Assembly: GCA_005765155.1 (NCBI GenBank)
Contig: VCCP01000001.1
Coordinates: 6,820,001 to 6,884,000, forward strand
Source of the DNA: Zelopaecilomyces penicillatus
Taxonomy: Eukaryota > Ascomycota > Sordariomycetes > Hypocreales > Pseudodiploosporaceae
Direction of reading: 5' to 3'
DNA length: 64,000 nucleotides
Under the pieces are notes generated by a model, which saw only the letters and a list, made by a program, of their open reading frames with translations, had not been told where the DNA came from and searched no databases. The translations under genes were made by a program, and so were the position numbers. This document shows positions 11,605-23,610 of the stretch, piece after piece (position 1 is the stretch's first letter; the number at the start of each line of letters is the position of its first letter).

Positions 11605-12924
11605 TCAGGGCGATCGTGTTTCAGCTTTCCCACGCAGTATCCACTCAGGGACAAGAGACGACATCTTTCGTGGCGACCGTGGACTCAACTCCTGAGTGCT
11701 TTCGTTGATGTTCAGCGTGCTTGCTCGTTCGTTTTGAAGCATAAGGGACCGAAAGTCGTCAAAGCTGCCCTGTTGGCTGAGCGGGCTGCGAGACATGGGC
11801 AAGCTGCCGCTTCGTATCCGCCGCAGTGACTGCGTGCTGAGCTGATGCCTGATGACGCGACCTGCATTGGGGGATGCGATAACGCTGGTGCCAGGTGTCG
11901 CGACGGGAGGGGGATCTGGTGAGTCGGACCTGAAGAGAGGATGGATGTGTGACTCGCAGATGGATCCAGGTGGGGTCAATGATAAAAGTTCACGACTCAG
12001 GGATGCTGGGCTGAAGCTGCGACTGCGAGGCCGGACGCGGGGCGGCTGGAAATGCTCCGGCGTGGTGGGGCTCGAGGCTCGAGTTGAGGTTGGGCTTGCG
12101 AAGATAGCTTCAGGGTCATACAGGATAGTCTCGGTGGGAGTTGATGCTTCTATAACTGCTAGGCGAATGTGGGGTTCAACAGAGTCGGAAAAGGATTCAG
12201 CGCTCCCTCGCTTGATCTGCAATTGCAACCTCGGCGGAATGTATCTATCCTTCCTGGGGGTCAATGCTTTCCGGAACGATGTTGATCGAGAAACTTGGGA
12301 TGGAGAACTCTTCAAAGCCGTAGACTTTTCTGTTGTCAAATCGTCGCCGCCTGATGAAGAACCGTCTCGGGATTCCATTAGAGTGATGTCATCCGTCTTG
12401 TTCACCTTAATCACAGTGTTGCTGTACCGAATCGCTTTGAAACTCAAGGTATGTGTGTGTTGGATTGCTTGAACTTCCAGTCGAGGCCGATTGGGCTCCT
12501 GTCGAGCCGAGCCAAAATGAATGGCTATGAAAATAAGTTGGGAAGACAATGCAAAGCCGAGAGCGATAGAAGAACCGATAATGATCCTGGATAAATCATC
12601 TTGTCCCTGTGGAGTCGTCTTACTGATGATGGCGAGGGAGGCGACGGAAAATGCGGTGGCAAGCGTGCATGTTGATATGCCAATGCCAAGTATGATGCCT
12701 TGCCATGGTCTAAACAACGTCTTCATCGATGTCGTATACTGAATCATACAAAGCCAGGCCATGACGATGAAGACAATGGCCTCCAAAAGGGCCGACAGAA
12801 TAGACAGGACTTTGCCGGGAGAATTGGGAAATGTGCGTAAGCTGAGGCCGGCTTGTGTACCAAGAACGACGACTGCCGATATGAGAGCGGCCGCGCCGCA
12901 AACGAAATCGAAGAACTTGCCCAT
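11605..12924 (-). CDS. Unknown four-helix membrane protein with long Ser/Pro-rich tail
   Basis: Single exon, 439 aa, starting at the first ATG of the frame (MGKFFDFVCGAAALIS); the frame runs 14 codons further upstream but only to a TTG. I do not recognise a named family. Four hydrophobic segments fall at about residues 7-27, 36-58, 72-95 and 111-134, in an arrangement reminiscent of four-helix fungal plasma-membrane proteins. The remaining ~300 residues are predicted cytosolic and disordered, rich in Ser, Thr, Pro and Arg, with many SP/TP sites (for example SRSPLS, LSPRSPRK) that could be phosphorylated by proline-directed kinases. There are no near neighbours: 1.2 kb separates it from RAD23 and over 3 kb lies upstream. 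A coding call is supported by length, topology and codon-like composition; function is unknown. Confidence 0.75.
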   Translation of the reverse strand: MGKFFDFVCGAAALISAVVVLGTQAGLSLRTFPNSPGKVLSILSALLEAIVFIVMAWLCMIQYTTSMKTLFRPWQGIILGIGISTCTLATAFSVASLAIISKTTPQGQDDLSRIIIGSSIALGFALSSQLIFIAIHFGSARQEPNRPRLEVQAIQHTHTLSFKAIRYSNTVIKVNKTDDITLMESRDGSSSGGDDLTTEKSTALKSSPSQVSRSTSFRKALTPRKDRYIPPRLQLQIKRGSAESFSDSVEPHIRLAVIEASTPTETILYDPEAIFASPTSTRASSPTTPEHFQPPRVRPRSRSFSPASLSRELLSLTPPGSICESHIHPLFRSDSPDPPPVATPGTSVIASPNAGRVIRHQLSTQSLRRIRSGSLPMSRSPLSQQGSFDDFRSLMLQNERASTLNINESTQELSPRSPRKMSSLVPEWILRGKAETRSP

Positions 12925-15900
12925 TGTGTCGTTTACAATGCGACCCAGAAAATTGTGAGTGGTCAATTAAATAAAATGTCGAGAAGTGTCACCGAATGTA
13001 TAGGTGAAGGCAAACGGAGATAGGTATTGCCTGGTATGAATGAATGTTTAAGATCCTGTGAGAGGGTAAGGCAATAGAGTTCGTCGTTTCGAAATAAATA
13101 TGATATCGTTGCGTTTTGTTCAATTGAGATTGAACCCTGGAAATAGTGAAATACTTTCTGATTCCATCAAAGAAGAAAAAAACAAATCTTAAGATTATCG
13201 AAGTCTCTTGAAATCGGGCCTAGGATAGTTAGTTCCCTCGGTAGATTTCGACAACCGATCCTGCTTCGGCTACAATTAATATCAACACGATTGATCGAGC
13301 GGTCCTCGTATACTGTAATACAGAAGAACTCTGGGGGTTCAAGAGCTGTCAGTCTCTATCTTATCCGCGAAATGCGGTCGTCTGTTCTCACTTCGATTAA
13401 ATCGGTTGGGGGGACCCTAGATCTGACGGAAAAGAGGGGCGTAGAAGCGGCGGTGAGGGGAACAAAGAATAGGGAATGGAAGTAGAAGAATAAAAAGATG
13501 ACCAAAAACCAGGTCCTGTGAATCGGCTTCGTTGGTGTGTATATATGTGGTGTGTGTGTGTGTGTTGTGCGTTATGCGTTGTTGTTGCGTGCGAGGTTTT
13601 GAGAGTGGGAGTCTTTTCTCTCATATACGTCGAGCGGTTGAAGGCTTGTATGATTCACAGGTTGGTATTATAGGATAGGTAATCAAAGGGATGGGAGTCG
13701 GTGATGGTTATCAAAGGTGAGAGAGCAAAAGTTCGAGCTGAGAGGGGAGGGCATCCGGTCTAATAATGGGAAACGGACGCGTGCCTGGGGGGGTGTGGGA
13801 AAGAGGACGAGAGACGGCGCGTAAAGCTGCAAGCAAACAGGACTTGCCCATGGTGGTGAGGGTTGGCTGGTAGGCGAAAAAAAAACAGACAACAATGCTG
13901 TCTGTCTGTTCCTTGTGATTTCCCTCTGAGCGTAACAGAGGGAAGAGGGTGGATGTGGAGGGTTATTCCTTGCAGCAGACAAGGATCTCACATCTCAGAC
14001 ATGGCGGCCACGATGCTGGTGGAGCCTCGATCTGCAGGTAATGCAAAGGGCACCCGAGTTGGTACACCTCTAGTGAAAGAAAAGTCCTTTGTCATCTCTC
14101 TCTCTCTCTCCCCCAAGACCAGTAACAACCCAGATGGAGGGAGAATGCTGATCCAGTGGTTGCCGGGGCAGTTCCTTTTTTTTCGCCATTCTTTGTCTCC
14201 GCCAGACCTATTTACGGTTCCGAAGCTCAGACAGACAGACGAACCCCCCATCGATGGTTGCGTCGTTTCAGATGTCCAGTGCTCACCAATGCTCTTCGGG
14301 GCCTGTACCGCAAAGGGGGGGCACAAGTAAAGAAAGAAAAAAGAGAGTTTCCAGGGGCCATGATCATTATGCGTCCCCCGGGAGCATTGAATGAACTATT
14401 GCTGTGTGGTGAACCTCTGGGCCAAGCTGAAAAAGTTGTGCCGCCGTTGGGCTGTGTTGGAGGATGGCTGTTTGGAATGAGGGGCCGGACTGCGATGCGA
14501 GGATTGGCCCTGCGGCTCTTGTTCAGTCAGGTTCATCCATGTTCTCTCTCACTGGTTTGCTTCATACGTATGCTGCTTCATATCGCTGCAAGCCCCCCCC
14601 CCCTCCTGCATCCCACTATACGCTGCGTGTTGCTGCCATTGGCTACGGCAATGCACGCTGGGCCGGGGCATGAAACGATGGGCTCTCTAGAAGAAACAAA
14701 AAAGAAGCCGGAAGCCACTTGAAGCGCCAATTGAAGACGAGGCCGTTGGAGCGGGACATAGACAAAACCAAGGAATAGTAAAAAAAAAAAGGTGACCACC
14801 AGATACTGACCAGTTGTTGATTACGTACGGTTGCGATATCAGTTAAAACTGTGGCCAGTAGTCCCTGCCCTCTGCGTTCAGCTCATTCATGCATTGTTGA
14901 TGCAAATGCTATGAATGCATTCAAAAGTTATGCCATTCACAAACACAGGTTTAAGCTTTCCAGACCTTTCCTCATGTAGGATATTCATCAGCTGCAATGT
15001 CGTGCATACACAGACAGACCGACAGACCTACACCAATCAGCCAGACACCACCTATCGGCTAGCCACAGGGCTGCAGCTAGAGGGGCTCGTATCTGCCTGT
15101 AATTAACGTTAATTTAGTGCCTCTCACAGCGCTTTATAGCGTCTCCCACCTAAAAAATTCAATCAAGCAATCAATCGACATCCATTGATGAACACGATGG
15201 ATCAACAAGGCAACAACGCTTCCTGCAAAGATCATTCGTACATACCCGAGCACACCGTAATGACACTGCATATCGTCATTGATTGATACTATTTTAAAAT
15301 GGTTTCCTACTCGCGTAACCCCCCGCAAACGAACACGCGACGAGGCTTCTCTTCCCGTTAACAGGCTGTATTCAACGCGCCATGTACCATTTCCCCTTTC
15401 GGCATTCTCGTTGTCCAGGTAGGTAGGTAGGTACCTGTATTGAGCAGGCATGTGATTTGCCTCCCAAACTTCAAACATCACCAGAGACGTCAATTACCGT
15501 CAAAATGTCTGTCAGTCCACATCCCTTCGCCTCCGGCTTTCACTCAAATACCAGTCGTTCCCCCGTCAATTCCGCTGTTGTCAGAGTGACTACTACGGTT
15601 TACCCGTGCTTTCCATCTATCCTCAATTGTCTCTCGGGCCGTTGGGGTCGTCTTCGATTGCAGTGGGGTTCATGGCCTCAGCTGAAGCCAAAGTGTATTC
15701 TGCATCCACTTCATCTACTATAATTCCATCGTTGCCGGGCATTCTTCTGCGGGACCAAGGGAAGGCCAGAGTTAAACCCTCTCGTCATTGTTTGAATATG
15801 AAAAGGCGCTTAATGTGCTGTGGTTGTCATGGAGATGCTGTCTCCCTTGAGTCCCTTGAGATCGATCTTAACCCCATCTTGTCTCAGATGCCCGTAGACT

Positions 15901-16378
15901 CGATCATCCCATCAACCCTTCGCTCTAACTTATAGTGTCCCTCCCTTGTATCCTTAATTAACCAACATGACATGTCTGCAAAACTGGCCACAACCCGCAC
16001 TTTCGCTGGGTTTTTGCCGTTACCAGCCTCCGCTATTCGAGCCGTTAAGAGTGCAGTTGCCTGGGTGACTTTCTAGTAGCCTTCAAGCATCTCAGACAAG
16101 TCGTAGTATGGAGCAAAGAACCCCCCAGAACAGCATCGAGTAGAGTTTCAGGCTTGGATCAACCCGATGAACCACTGTCCGTACTTCGTCATATTTGCTT
16201 TCAGCCCACCAGTTGCCGAGTCAGACCTACATCTTCCCGTGACGAACTACAGACGCCTCCGTACCTGAAGAACCACCCATTCGGTGCAACAAGGTAACTG
16301 TCATCACAGGATAGACACACGCCCCTCCTCCTCTTATATTGCGATGGGTTTAGAGTTTGCGCATTGGCAGCTCCTATT
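12925..16378. other. Long intergenic region with simple repeats
   Basis: About 3.45 kb without a supportable gene. It holds a GT run (13551-13564), a C run (about 14593-14603), CT runs (about 14098-14112) and a perfect AGGT tandem ending in GTACCT (15417-15436). Open frames here are low in complexity and overlap on both strands, as expected of non-coding DNA. The promoter and leader of the four-helix membrane-protein gene probably occupy the low-coordinate part. Confidence 0.55.
15417..15436. repeat. AGGT tandem ending in GTACCT
   Basis: Four consecutive AGGT units followed by ACCT, making a small palindrome around GGTACC. It is one of about a dozen copies of this motif type in the window, all intergenic. 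Confidence 0.85.
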
Positions 16379-17488
16379 TCAGTATTCCACCCGTACATCA
16401 GCCAATTTTGACCACTCCACGGCCCATTGCTGAAACTCCTTCTTAGACTTCTCATCTCCAGCGTCCACCGCTCGTTGCAGTGCAATCTCAGAAAGATGGT
16501 TAAACATGTCAACCTTCCCACTACAGGCAGCATTGTAAATGTGCTGTTCTGCTGAATCCCTCTTGCTTGTACGAAGCAGGTTTCCCAGCTCAATGTCTGC
16601 CTCCACAACACCTTGCTTTGCCAATGAGCTGAAAACATCCTCGGCTTCATCGAGTCTTCCGAGTTTCACGTAGGATTTACCCATGCACAACCGGCAATAC
16701 GGTTCCCAGTCGAAGCTGGAACCTCCTACCTGAAGAGCTCGCTCCAAGATCCTGACGGCGGCACTGTAGTTGGCCTGTTCAAAGAGCAATTCACCTTCAG
16801 CCGTGAGGGCATCCGCATCTTTCGCAGTTGAGACTAACTGCTTAAATCTGGTTTCGACTCGTCTCAGTTGGGGCACACGACTATAAGCACCGGATCGAAT
16901 GAGTTGCCGAGCCAGAGAGAGTGTCGAAGGTCGGTATCCTTCCTCCGAGGCAGACGCCCAGAGTGCAGTCGCAAAGGCATCTGCACTCCGCGGGCCTTGG
17001 ATCTGACGCATAATGCAGGCCGTTTCATGTACCTCCACTGCTGAATACCCAACTAGAACAATGTCAGTTGGTGGACCAATTCCATTGCCTAGTATGCCAC
17101 CCTTTTCAAGAGATAATAATTACATACTGGCTTTCAACGGAGCTGCCCATGGACTTGAGCCGCTCCTGACAGAATCAGAAAACTTCCTAGCGCATTCGTA
17201 GTATTCGGCTGGCGTCCGCCGCTGAAACGAATCCCCATTTCTAGAGATGATGGATTCAAATGATTCAAGTGGAATTTCGGACAAAGTGAACGTCTCAGCG
17301 TATGAAGGAGCTGTCTTGCGAGCTTTAGTGGCAGCATAACCACGAATCTGGCAGCTCCTGCCTCGTAATGTGGCCGTAGTTCGGGGTTTTGTCTGCGCAG
17401 CGGGTGCTGATGCTGACGAGGACAAAGGTATGGATGAGAGTAGTCTGACCAAAGGCCGACACGCTCTCGAAGCGCGATATGGAATCAT
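16379..17488 (-). CDS. Unknown, probably mitochondrial, helical-repeat (TPR/Sel1-like) protein
   Basis: Two coding exons, 17488-17128 and 17052-16379, giving 344 aa. The junction is in phase and reads PLKAIGYSAVEVHETACIM. The N-terminus is Arg/Ser/Ala-rich without acids for about 60 residues (MIPYRASRACRPLVRLLSS), which looks like a mitochondrial presequence. The rest is helical: residues about 150-320 contain repeat-like helices such as AEGELLFEQANYSAAVRILE, CMGKSYVKLGRLDEAEDVFS and AEQHIYNAACSGKVDMFNHL, which suggest TPR or Sel1 type repeats. I do not recognise a named family and assign no function. It diverges from UTP16, and the two starts are 506 bases apart. Confidence 0.78.
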
Positions 17489-17994
17489 TGGGGAAACTGT
17501 CCAGCTGTGGTGGTAGATGAAAGTCTGAGTTCCCAGGATGAGAGGAGAGATGCCAATGGCGTCGAGATTGGAAGTGAAATTGGTGTTACATATAGCGCCT
17601 TGGGTTTGAATAATTTCTGGGTGATTACAATTTAAAAGATAAAAGAGTCACCGTCATGAGGGTAGACACGAGGTGAGGTGAGTACAAGCATCCCCGCATT
17701 GGGGGGATTGGCCAATTAGAGTCGCCGATATGCCGTCACCGACCGAAGCGCGCCCCACTGAAATATTTTTTGGCATTGGTTTGTCGTCGATGAAATCTGT
17801 AAAAATTACCAGCCTCAGCATCTATCTCAACGTTTGTGCATGACTGTGTTGAATACACATCCAGTCTTCACAGCATCATCATTAAATACCCTCTCCAAAG
17901 TATAGGAGGCCTTACAAACTCTGCTACAACGTCGCGCGCCGCTCCCCTGGACAACATTGGATTCAAGCTCTTCAGTGAAGATATCAGCCATATC
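17489..17994. promoter_or_regulatory. Shared divergent promoter of the helical-repeat gene and UTP16
   Basis: Holds both promoters. A degenerate PAC-like CGATGA (17788-17793) followed by an RRPE-like TGTAAAAATT (17798-17807) lies about 190-205 bases before the UTP16 start. Such pairs mark ribosome-biogenesis promoters in yeasts; here the match is imperfect. Confidence 0.4.
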
Positions 17995-18972
17995 ATGGCG
18001 CCAGCCACCAGAAGCCGGAAAACAAAGCCGGATGAGGGCAACATCGCAGACAATGATGTCAGCGCAGAGGGGTCTCAGACAGTCACAGATTCCCCTAACG
18101 GGACGAGCTTACCGGTGCGAGCCAAGGATGGAGATGTACCTGAGCCCACGAAGGGTAAGCTCGTGGTATTTGGCGATGATGACGAAAACGACACTACACC
18201 ACTGAATGTGGCAACTACGGTTGTTGGAAAGGTTCCCCAGCCGGATGTTGTGGAGGAGGAAGATGAAGACAGCGATGATGATGCCCCAGAGGCTGTGTCA
18301 ACTCACAAAGCCGCCTTGGACGTCAAGAAAGCCGCTCAGGCTGTACAGAAGGCAGCTCATGAGTATGACCTCTTATTCCAACCATTCTCAATCCCATGTC
18401 CAAAGGCCGTTTGAAATGTTAACAATCTTCATCACAGACAAGCCGCTGTGCAAAAGCGCAAGCGTCGGCAAAGAAATGAGCTCTTCAAGCAGCAAGCTGA
18501 GGAGCGAAAGAAAGTAGAGCAAGATGAAAAGGCGGCTACGGTAGCAGCAGCAGATGCTGCGGCAGGATCTTCTGGTTCCGATGACGACGATGAAAAAGCA
18601 AGCATACAGCAACAACAAAACACTGATGTCAACACCAGCAAGAGGCGGACGGCACGCCTTGCAGCCCCCGCTACGCTCCCTCTAGAATTCTTGACAGATT
18701 CATCAAGTGATGAAGAAGACGAGGAAGATGGCATGCGCATCGATGGCCGGCCCAAGAGGAGAAAGGTCTCTGGTATTGAGAAGAGACTGACCCGCCAGGA
18801 TAAAGGTCCCAAGGACGAGAGGATCGGGTCTACGGTATATCGTGTGGGCAAGAAGACGGACGAACGACTGGCTCCTAAATTGAAAAAGTACACAAAGAGC
18901 ACAAAGGAAGGGCTTCTCAAACGGAATAGGCAAGCCATGAAGCCAAAGGCTGGGTTTTTCACGAAGAAATAG
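17995..18972 (+). CDS. UTP16: U3 snoRNP-associated protein UTP16/BUD21-like
   Basis: Two coding exons, 17995-18362 and 18438-18972 (75-nt intron), giving 300 aa. UTP16/Bud21 is a component of the small-subunit processome, which processes 18S pre-rRNA in the nucleolus. The protein is highly charged: acidic stretches (VEEEDEDSDDD; SSSDEEDEED), a Lys/Arg/Glu coiled coil after the intron (QKRKRRQRNELFKQQAEERK), and the motif LPLEFLTDSSSDEEDEED typical of the U3-associated family. It ends in a basic segment (APKLKKYTKSTKEG ... PKAGFFTKK). The start is the only ATG upstream of the conserved part; the frame is open further upstream but has no ATG. Because the protein is charged and low in complexity, the family call rests on the central motif and basic tail. 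Confidence 0.8.
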
Positions 18973-19064
18973 CGGATGCCCTTTTTTGTCTCTCTTTCTC
19001 TTTCATTATTCACAATCGGGTTTACTACAAACTTTTTTTTCTTTGGAGTTGTGGAACCTACAAA

Positions 19065-19083
19065 TACCTACCTACCTACCTAT
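19065..19083. repeat. TACCTACCTACCTACC motif copy
   Basis: Reverse-strand form of the AGGT tandem, located about 95 bases past the UTP16 stop codon. Confidence 0.8.
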
Positions 19084-20574
19084 TCAACGCTCTTCCGACT
19101 TATCCGGCTTCTTTGGAAATCCACACCTTGGATTTTATGGTAGCAATGTCCTACACCGCTCTTGACGTCCGACCGCGGCATTAAAATGCGACCTCAATTG
19201 TGTGTAGTTACTGGGGGGTGGGAATGGGGTATCTTACGATTGTCTGACGGGTTGGTATGTTTGGGGGGAGAGGGGGGGGAGTAGTGAAAAAGGATACGGA
19301 TATGGATGACGCAAAGGGTGGAGAGTGGAAAGCAAAAAAAGACAGCTTTTGAGGACAAGGCGCGAATAGGGTTCACCGAACAGACCTTCAGATCATGTTG
19401 ATCAGAAGGGAGAGAAACAGCGATGAAGTCAGGACCGCCCCGCTGCCTGTCACAGCACACAGATCCAGACTGTCAAAACACGACATGACGACAACAACGG
19501 TCTTCCTTTAGGAGTCTCCCTAGTGGATAGCCACGTGCACCGAGCTTTCCACACAGACCTCGGACATACGACCTGGACCTTTTTACTTTTTCTCCTTCTT
19601 CCCCTCCTGCTTGATTGCAAAAAGAGCAATTGATGGCGGGGGATGGACAGGACAGGCAGCATGTGGCCAACAACAACATCAACTCTCTCTATCTTTCACT
19701 CTATTCCCTGTCCATATATTTGTGGGGTGATATAATGATACTATAGTCAAGGATAGAATGAGCAGCAGGGCACCATCGGCAACCCAGAGTTGCATTCTCA
19801 GTTATAGCCGTACAGTGCGCCCCCTTTTTTGCTAATGAATAGGTAAAAATCTACTGTACCTCTGGGTCAGTGCGGATGCACGTGGAGCGCACGGAGGATG
19901 TCGACTTTTCTCCGATGTCCTATCAGGCGTGCCTGTTCGTAGTTTTCTAGACAGTCCCGTCATATTTTTTGATCCCATCTCATTTTGCCTGTCGAGCGTT
20001 TTGTGCGGCCGTGTGCCTCTCTGTTTTCTGTGTCGTTGCCCCTAGTTCCTCTGTTCTTTTCTCCTGCCAATGGGCATCGCGGTCGGTACTCGCACGCACG
20101 TACACACACATGACGGGAGTATTCCTCGCGCATCTGCCGGACCTCGGAGGTTTTTGGCCAGTTTTCATCTCATCTATAAAAGTGATATAATGACCTACCA
20201 CACCAATTCGAGACTTGCCCAAATGAGGGGGATTTTTAATATCCCCATGTTTTCTAAAGTTACCCTGTTCCTGTCAAAAGGGTCCAAGTTTCAACCATCT
20301 ACTCACAGGACATCAAGACCAGCAGGGGGCAGCTTGGTCTTGACAATCTTAAGTGAACACACCACAACACATACAAATACCAACGTAGCAATGAAGAGGA
20401 AACCCGGAGAATCCATGCCCGCTATAGGGCAAAAAAAACTCGTGGCAAAAGCCCTGTGCTCTACCAGGGGGAAGGGGAAGAGGGGGGGAGGGGGGGTCGT
20501 CTGGATCCTACCCGCGTCTTGTGGAGAGAAGTCCTCACTCAATCATCAATTGCTGCCAAGTGCTGCAACTGAAC

Positions 20575-20612
20575 AGAGGGGTGGTGGGGGTGGTGGGGGT
20601 GGTGGAGGGGAA
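20575..20612. repeat. G-rich GGT repeat
   Basis: G runs separated by TGGT units, giving at least four G-tracts of three or more; could form a G-quadruplex on the plus strand. Confidence 0.6.
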
Positions 20613-23540
20613 AGGTCGAACGTGCGTGCAACACCCTTCTTCGCAAAGGTTACATTGTTAGCAGTAGCCGCGATGAGCCTGTAACGACAATCCAGATGGA
20701 TAGCGCTGATGCCGTGCCTTGCCTCCTCCCCAATGCAGATCTGGCTTGTCTCTATGCTAGTTGTTGCTCTCGCGTGTGTTACTCTCGCACGGGTTGAAGG
20801 GGCCCGGTTTCTTCCCCCCCAAGAAACTTATCCTTAGCCCGGTGATTGCAGTTCCTGTACTGGATGGTTGGCGGATTCTTTTGTCTGAAACACATCTCCT
20901 TTCCGTTGCGCTTACCACGAGCCTCGTCAAAGCTGTATCACGTCAACCCCCCATGATTGTAAGTGTGTCTGCCACAGCTACAAGGTAGGATTCGTAGAGC
21001 CCGATGCGGGCCGTTCTAGGGCATTCTAGGAACTGGCCTCGGAGGCTGACCCTGTCATCGCCATACTAGGATGAGCTTGAATCAGCCTTGACCCGTGGAA
21101 GAGGCCGGAATGAATAAGGTGTGGCTTATCTAGGTGTAAATACAGCATGACTGTTAATAGATGGTGCCTGCATCTTGTAATCTATATCATCGCGGAATAG
21201 TTGCGATCGGCCTCTTCGTTTCACCTCTGACACGGCCGGGACACTATGCAGACGGCGAAGGCCGATGTATGTACCAACATTGATATCCTTGCCTCGAAGC
21301 CAAGGCTTGTTGGTCGGGCAGTCTGATAATTACAGGTTTTATCCTTATAAGTTGCATGGCGGGAGTAGTGGTTCAACTTTCTGGAACTCTAGCCGAAATG
21401 GGGGGTTGCAGTCCACAATCGTTCGCTTATATATTTGCATTCCCTTCGCTCCCTCATTTAGTACTGGGGTAGTATTTGAGGATCGCATTATTCTTCCCTC
21501 TTCAGCTAGAACATGCAAGATAGATGTAGGAAGTAGGCTGACAGCTTCGTCTGAACAGGATGGCAGCAGTAGCAGGGGACGATCGGATGAAAATGAAGCC
21601 AGAAGTGGGAAGACTGGTTGGCAGCCTGATCCCAAATCTCAAGCGGCAGCGGCATTTCCATATTGGGGTCGCAAGTGTAATAATGGACATGCAGTTCAAA
21701 CAACTGGACTGTTGGGTATGACAAAATAGGTGTTGTTCAAACGACCTTTGGGCCATAGCCCATGGGGTCATGGGGGCCATCTCCACTATCTCCCATGCAA
21801 CTGTGGTGTGATGTCTGCCTGTTCTAGAAGCCGAATCCTTGGGTCGTTGCAGTCACAGCAAGCAATTGCTCCTCTCTTCCAGCGGCTGAGGCGGAACTGC
21901 ATGTCTTTCAACTGAGTACATCCATCAATCAGCAAAGTCTCGGCGAGTCTGGTCCATGTAGTAATAGGCAAGGGCTGAGAAGGATTATAGGAACACAGCA
22001 ACACAACTAATCCACACTCAAATGTACACGAAACGGCCTTGTCAAGTATCAGAGAATACTTCATCCAGTTCTGGTAGAGTCTGGTTGCCTCGTGAGTCCG
22101 GGGTAAACGTCACGATTCGCGTGTAATCCACCATCCAGCCTCCCCACATAACCGGTAGACCAGTCCGCCCGCCACATCGGGGCTTGGTGAATGTGTGGAT
22201 CATTTTTTCTTTTGTTGATTCCTTCCGAAACTTTATCTACCCAGTGCCAACGGATGCGGCGCCGCGTTTCCGTATCAATGCAGTTGGTAGAGCCCAGTCA
22301 CCGAAGCTATCAGCGCCTTTATTCGTATTTTAAACGGCACAGAAACCTCTAATCAATTTCAATTAGTTTTACCCTGTGGCACTGACACGTAGTTATCATG
22401 AACAAACTCATGAAAGAACGAGGTAGGTACATGTGATGGGGTGGGGCTTCCCCCTCGGACAGCTTACCATCCGGTCTTGTCTCTGTCTCAGCGGCCACGT
22501 GTGGTTGCATCACCGAGGATTAGTTTCAGCAATTCACTGTTCGCATAGCTAGAATAATGACTAGCCGTGAGACACCATGGTGAACTCATGAGTTGCGTTG
22601 CGGTAGGTGCTGAACAAATCCTTGCCTGGCATTCTTTCATAGTGCATCCGGGCTTTGGACGACAGTTACCCGGTCATGTCCACTTAGCCGGCAATTGATA
22701 TAGACGTACTATTAGCATGCGTACATTTCATATGTAGGGAAGATGTGGATCGCGGCCACGGCAGCATTAGGGACGCCATGTTGGGATCCGGGCCGATGTG
22801 GGTGATTGTGTGGTGCCGCCCTACGTCAGTCGACTGCACCCACCTATACTTGGGCATTTGACACATCAAAACCAAACGCACAGCCCTCTGCCTCTCCAAA
22901 AGAGGGGCGTATTCGAAACAGAGGACACCGCCATTCCAGAGTCGAACATGGTAAACGGCGGCATGTACACAAATACGAACAAGAGTGACTGAGGTATGAC
23001 CATCAATTGAGGCCTCTATCTCTTCGTCTCGACATTATAATAAAACATGATGATGAAAGCCTCTTGATTCGTAGGCACTACAGCACTATAGTTGGCTTGA
23101 ATGGGTGTCCACACCACACATTGTCAACCTGTAGCAGGGCAAAAACACACATAGCCGAGGGATCCCTGCCGATCGTAGCTGTCAGTTATAATAATGGAAA
23201 CAATATCACACACAGCATACCTGAGTTACTGTGCAGTATGCCAAGGACGGGTTGCCTGCAGGCATTATGTGCAACGAGGCGGGGACACTCGCAGCCAACT
23301 CCTACCATCCGTCCGTGGACTGGAGATCAACATAGGCCCTATCCGGCAGATGGACTATTCGGTGATGGCGTAGACAGCGACTCGTACCCAGTTCTACTAA
23401 TTAGTGTAGCCCAACACGCAGACCGACTCGTGTCCTATACATAGTACAAGGAAGAAGAGGACCTGTGCTTTGAACGCCTTGGGCAAACGAAATTAGGATA
23501 TCTTACGTCTAGATTCTATAGAACACTATAATATTAGAGT

Positions 23541-23610
23541 AGTAGGTACTAGGTAGGTAGTTAAGCAGGTAAAGGAAGGTAGGTACTAAGGTAGGTACTA
23601 TCACCCACCA
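23541..23610. repeat. Cluster of AGGTAGGTA-type motifs
   Basis: Four or more AGGTAG/GGTACTA units within 70 bases. Same motif type as at 15417-15436 and 28323-28343. Confidence 0.75.

Noticed and set aside
11852..12472. 206-codon plus-strand open frame
   Set aside because: Antisense to the Ser/Pro-rich tail of the four-helix membrane-protein gene; no recognisable protein content.
20070..20684. 204-codon plus-strand open frame in the gene-poor block
   Set aside because: Ends in a Gly run from a GGT repeat, no domain, no splice-supported extension.
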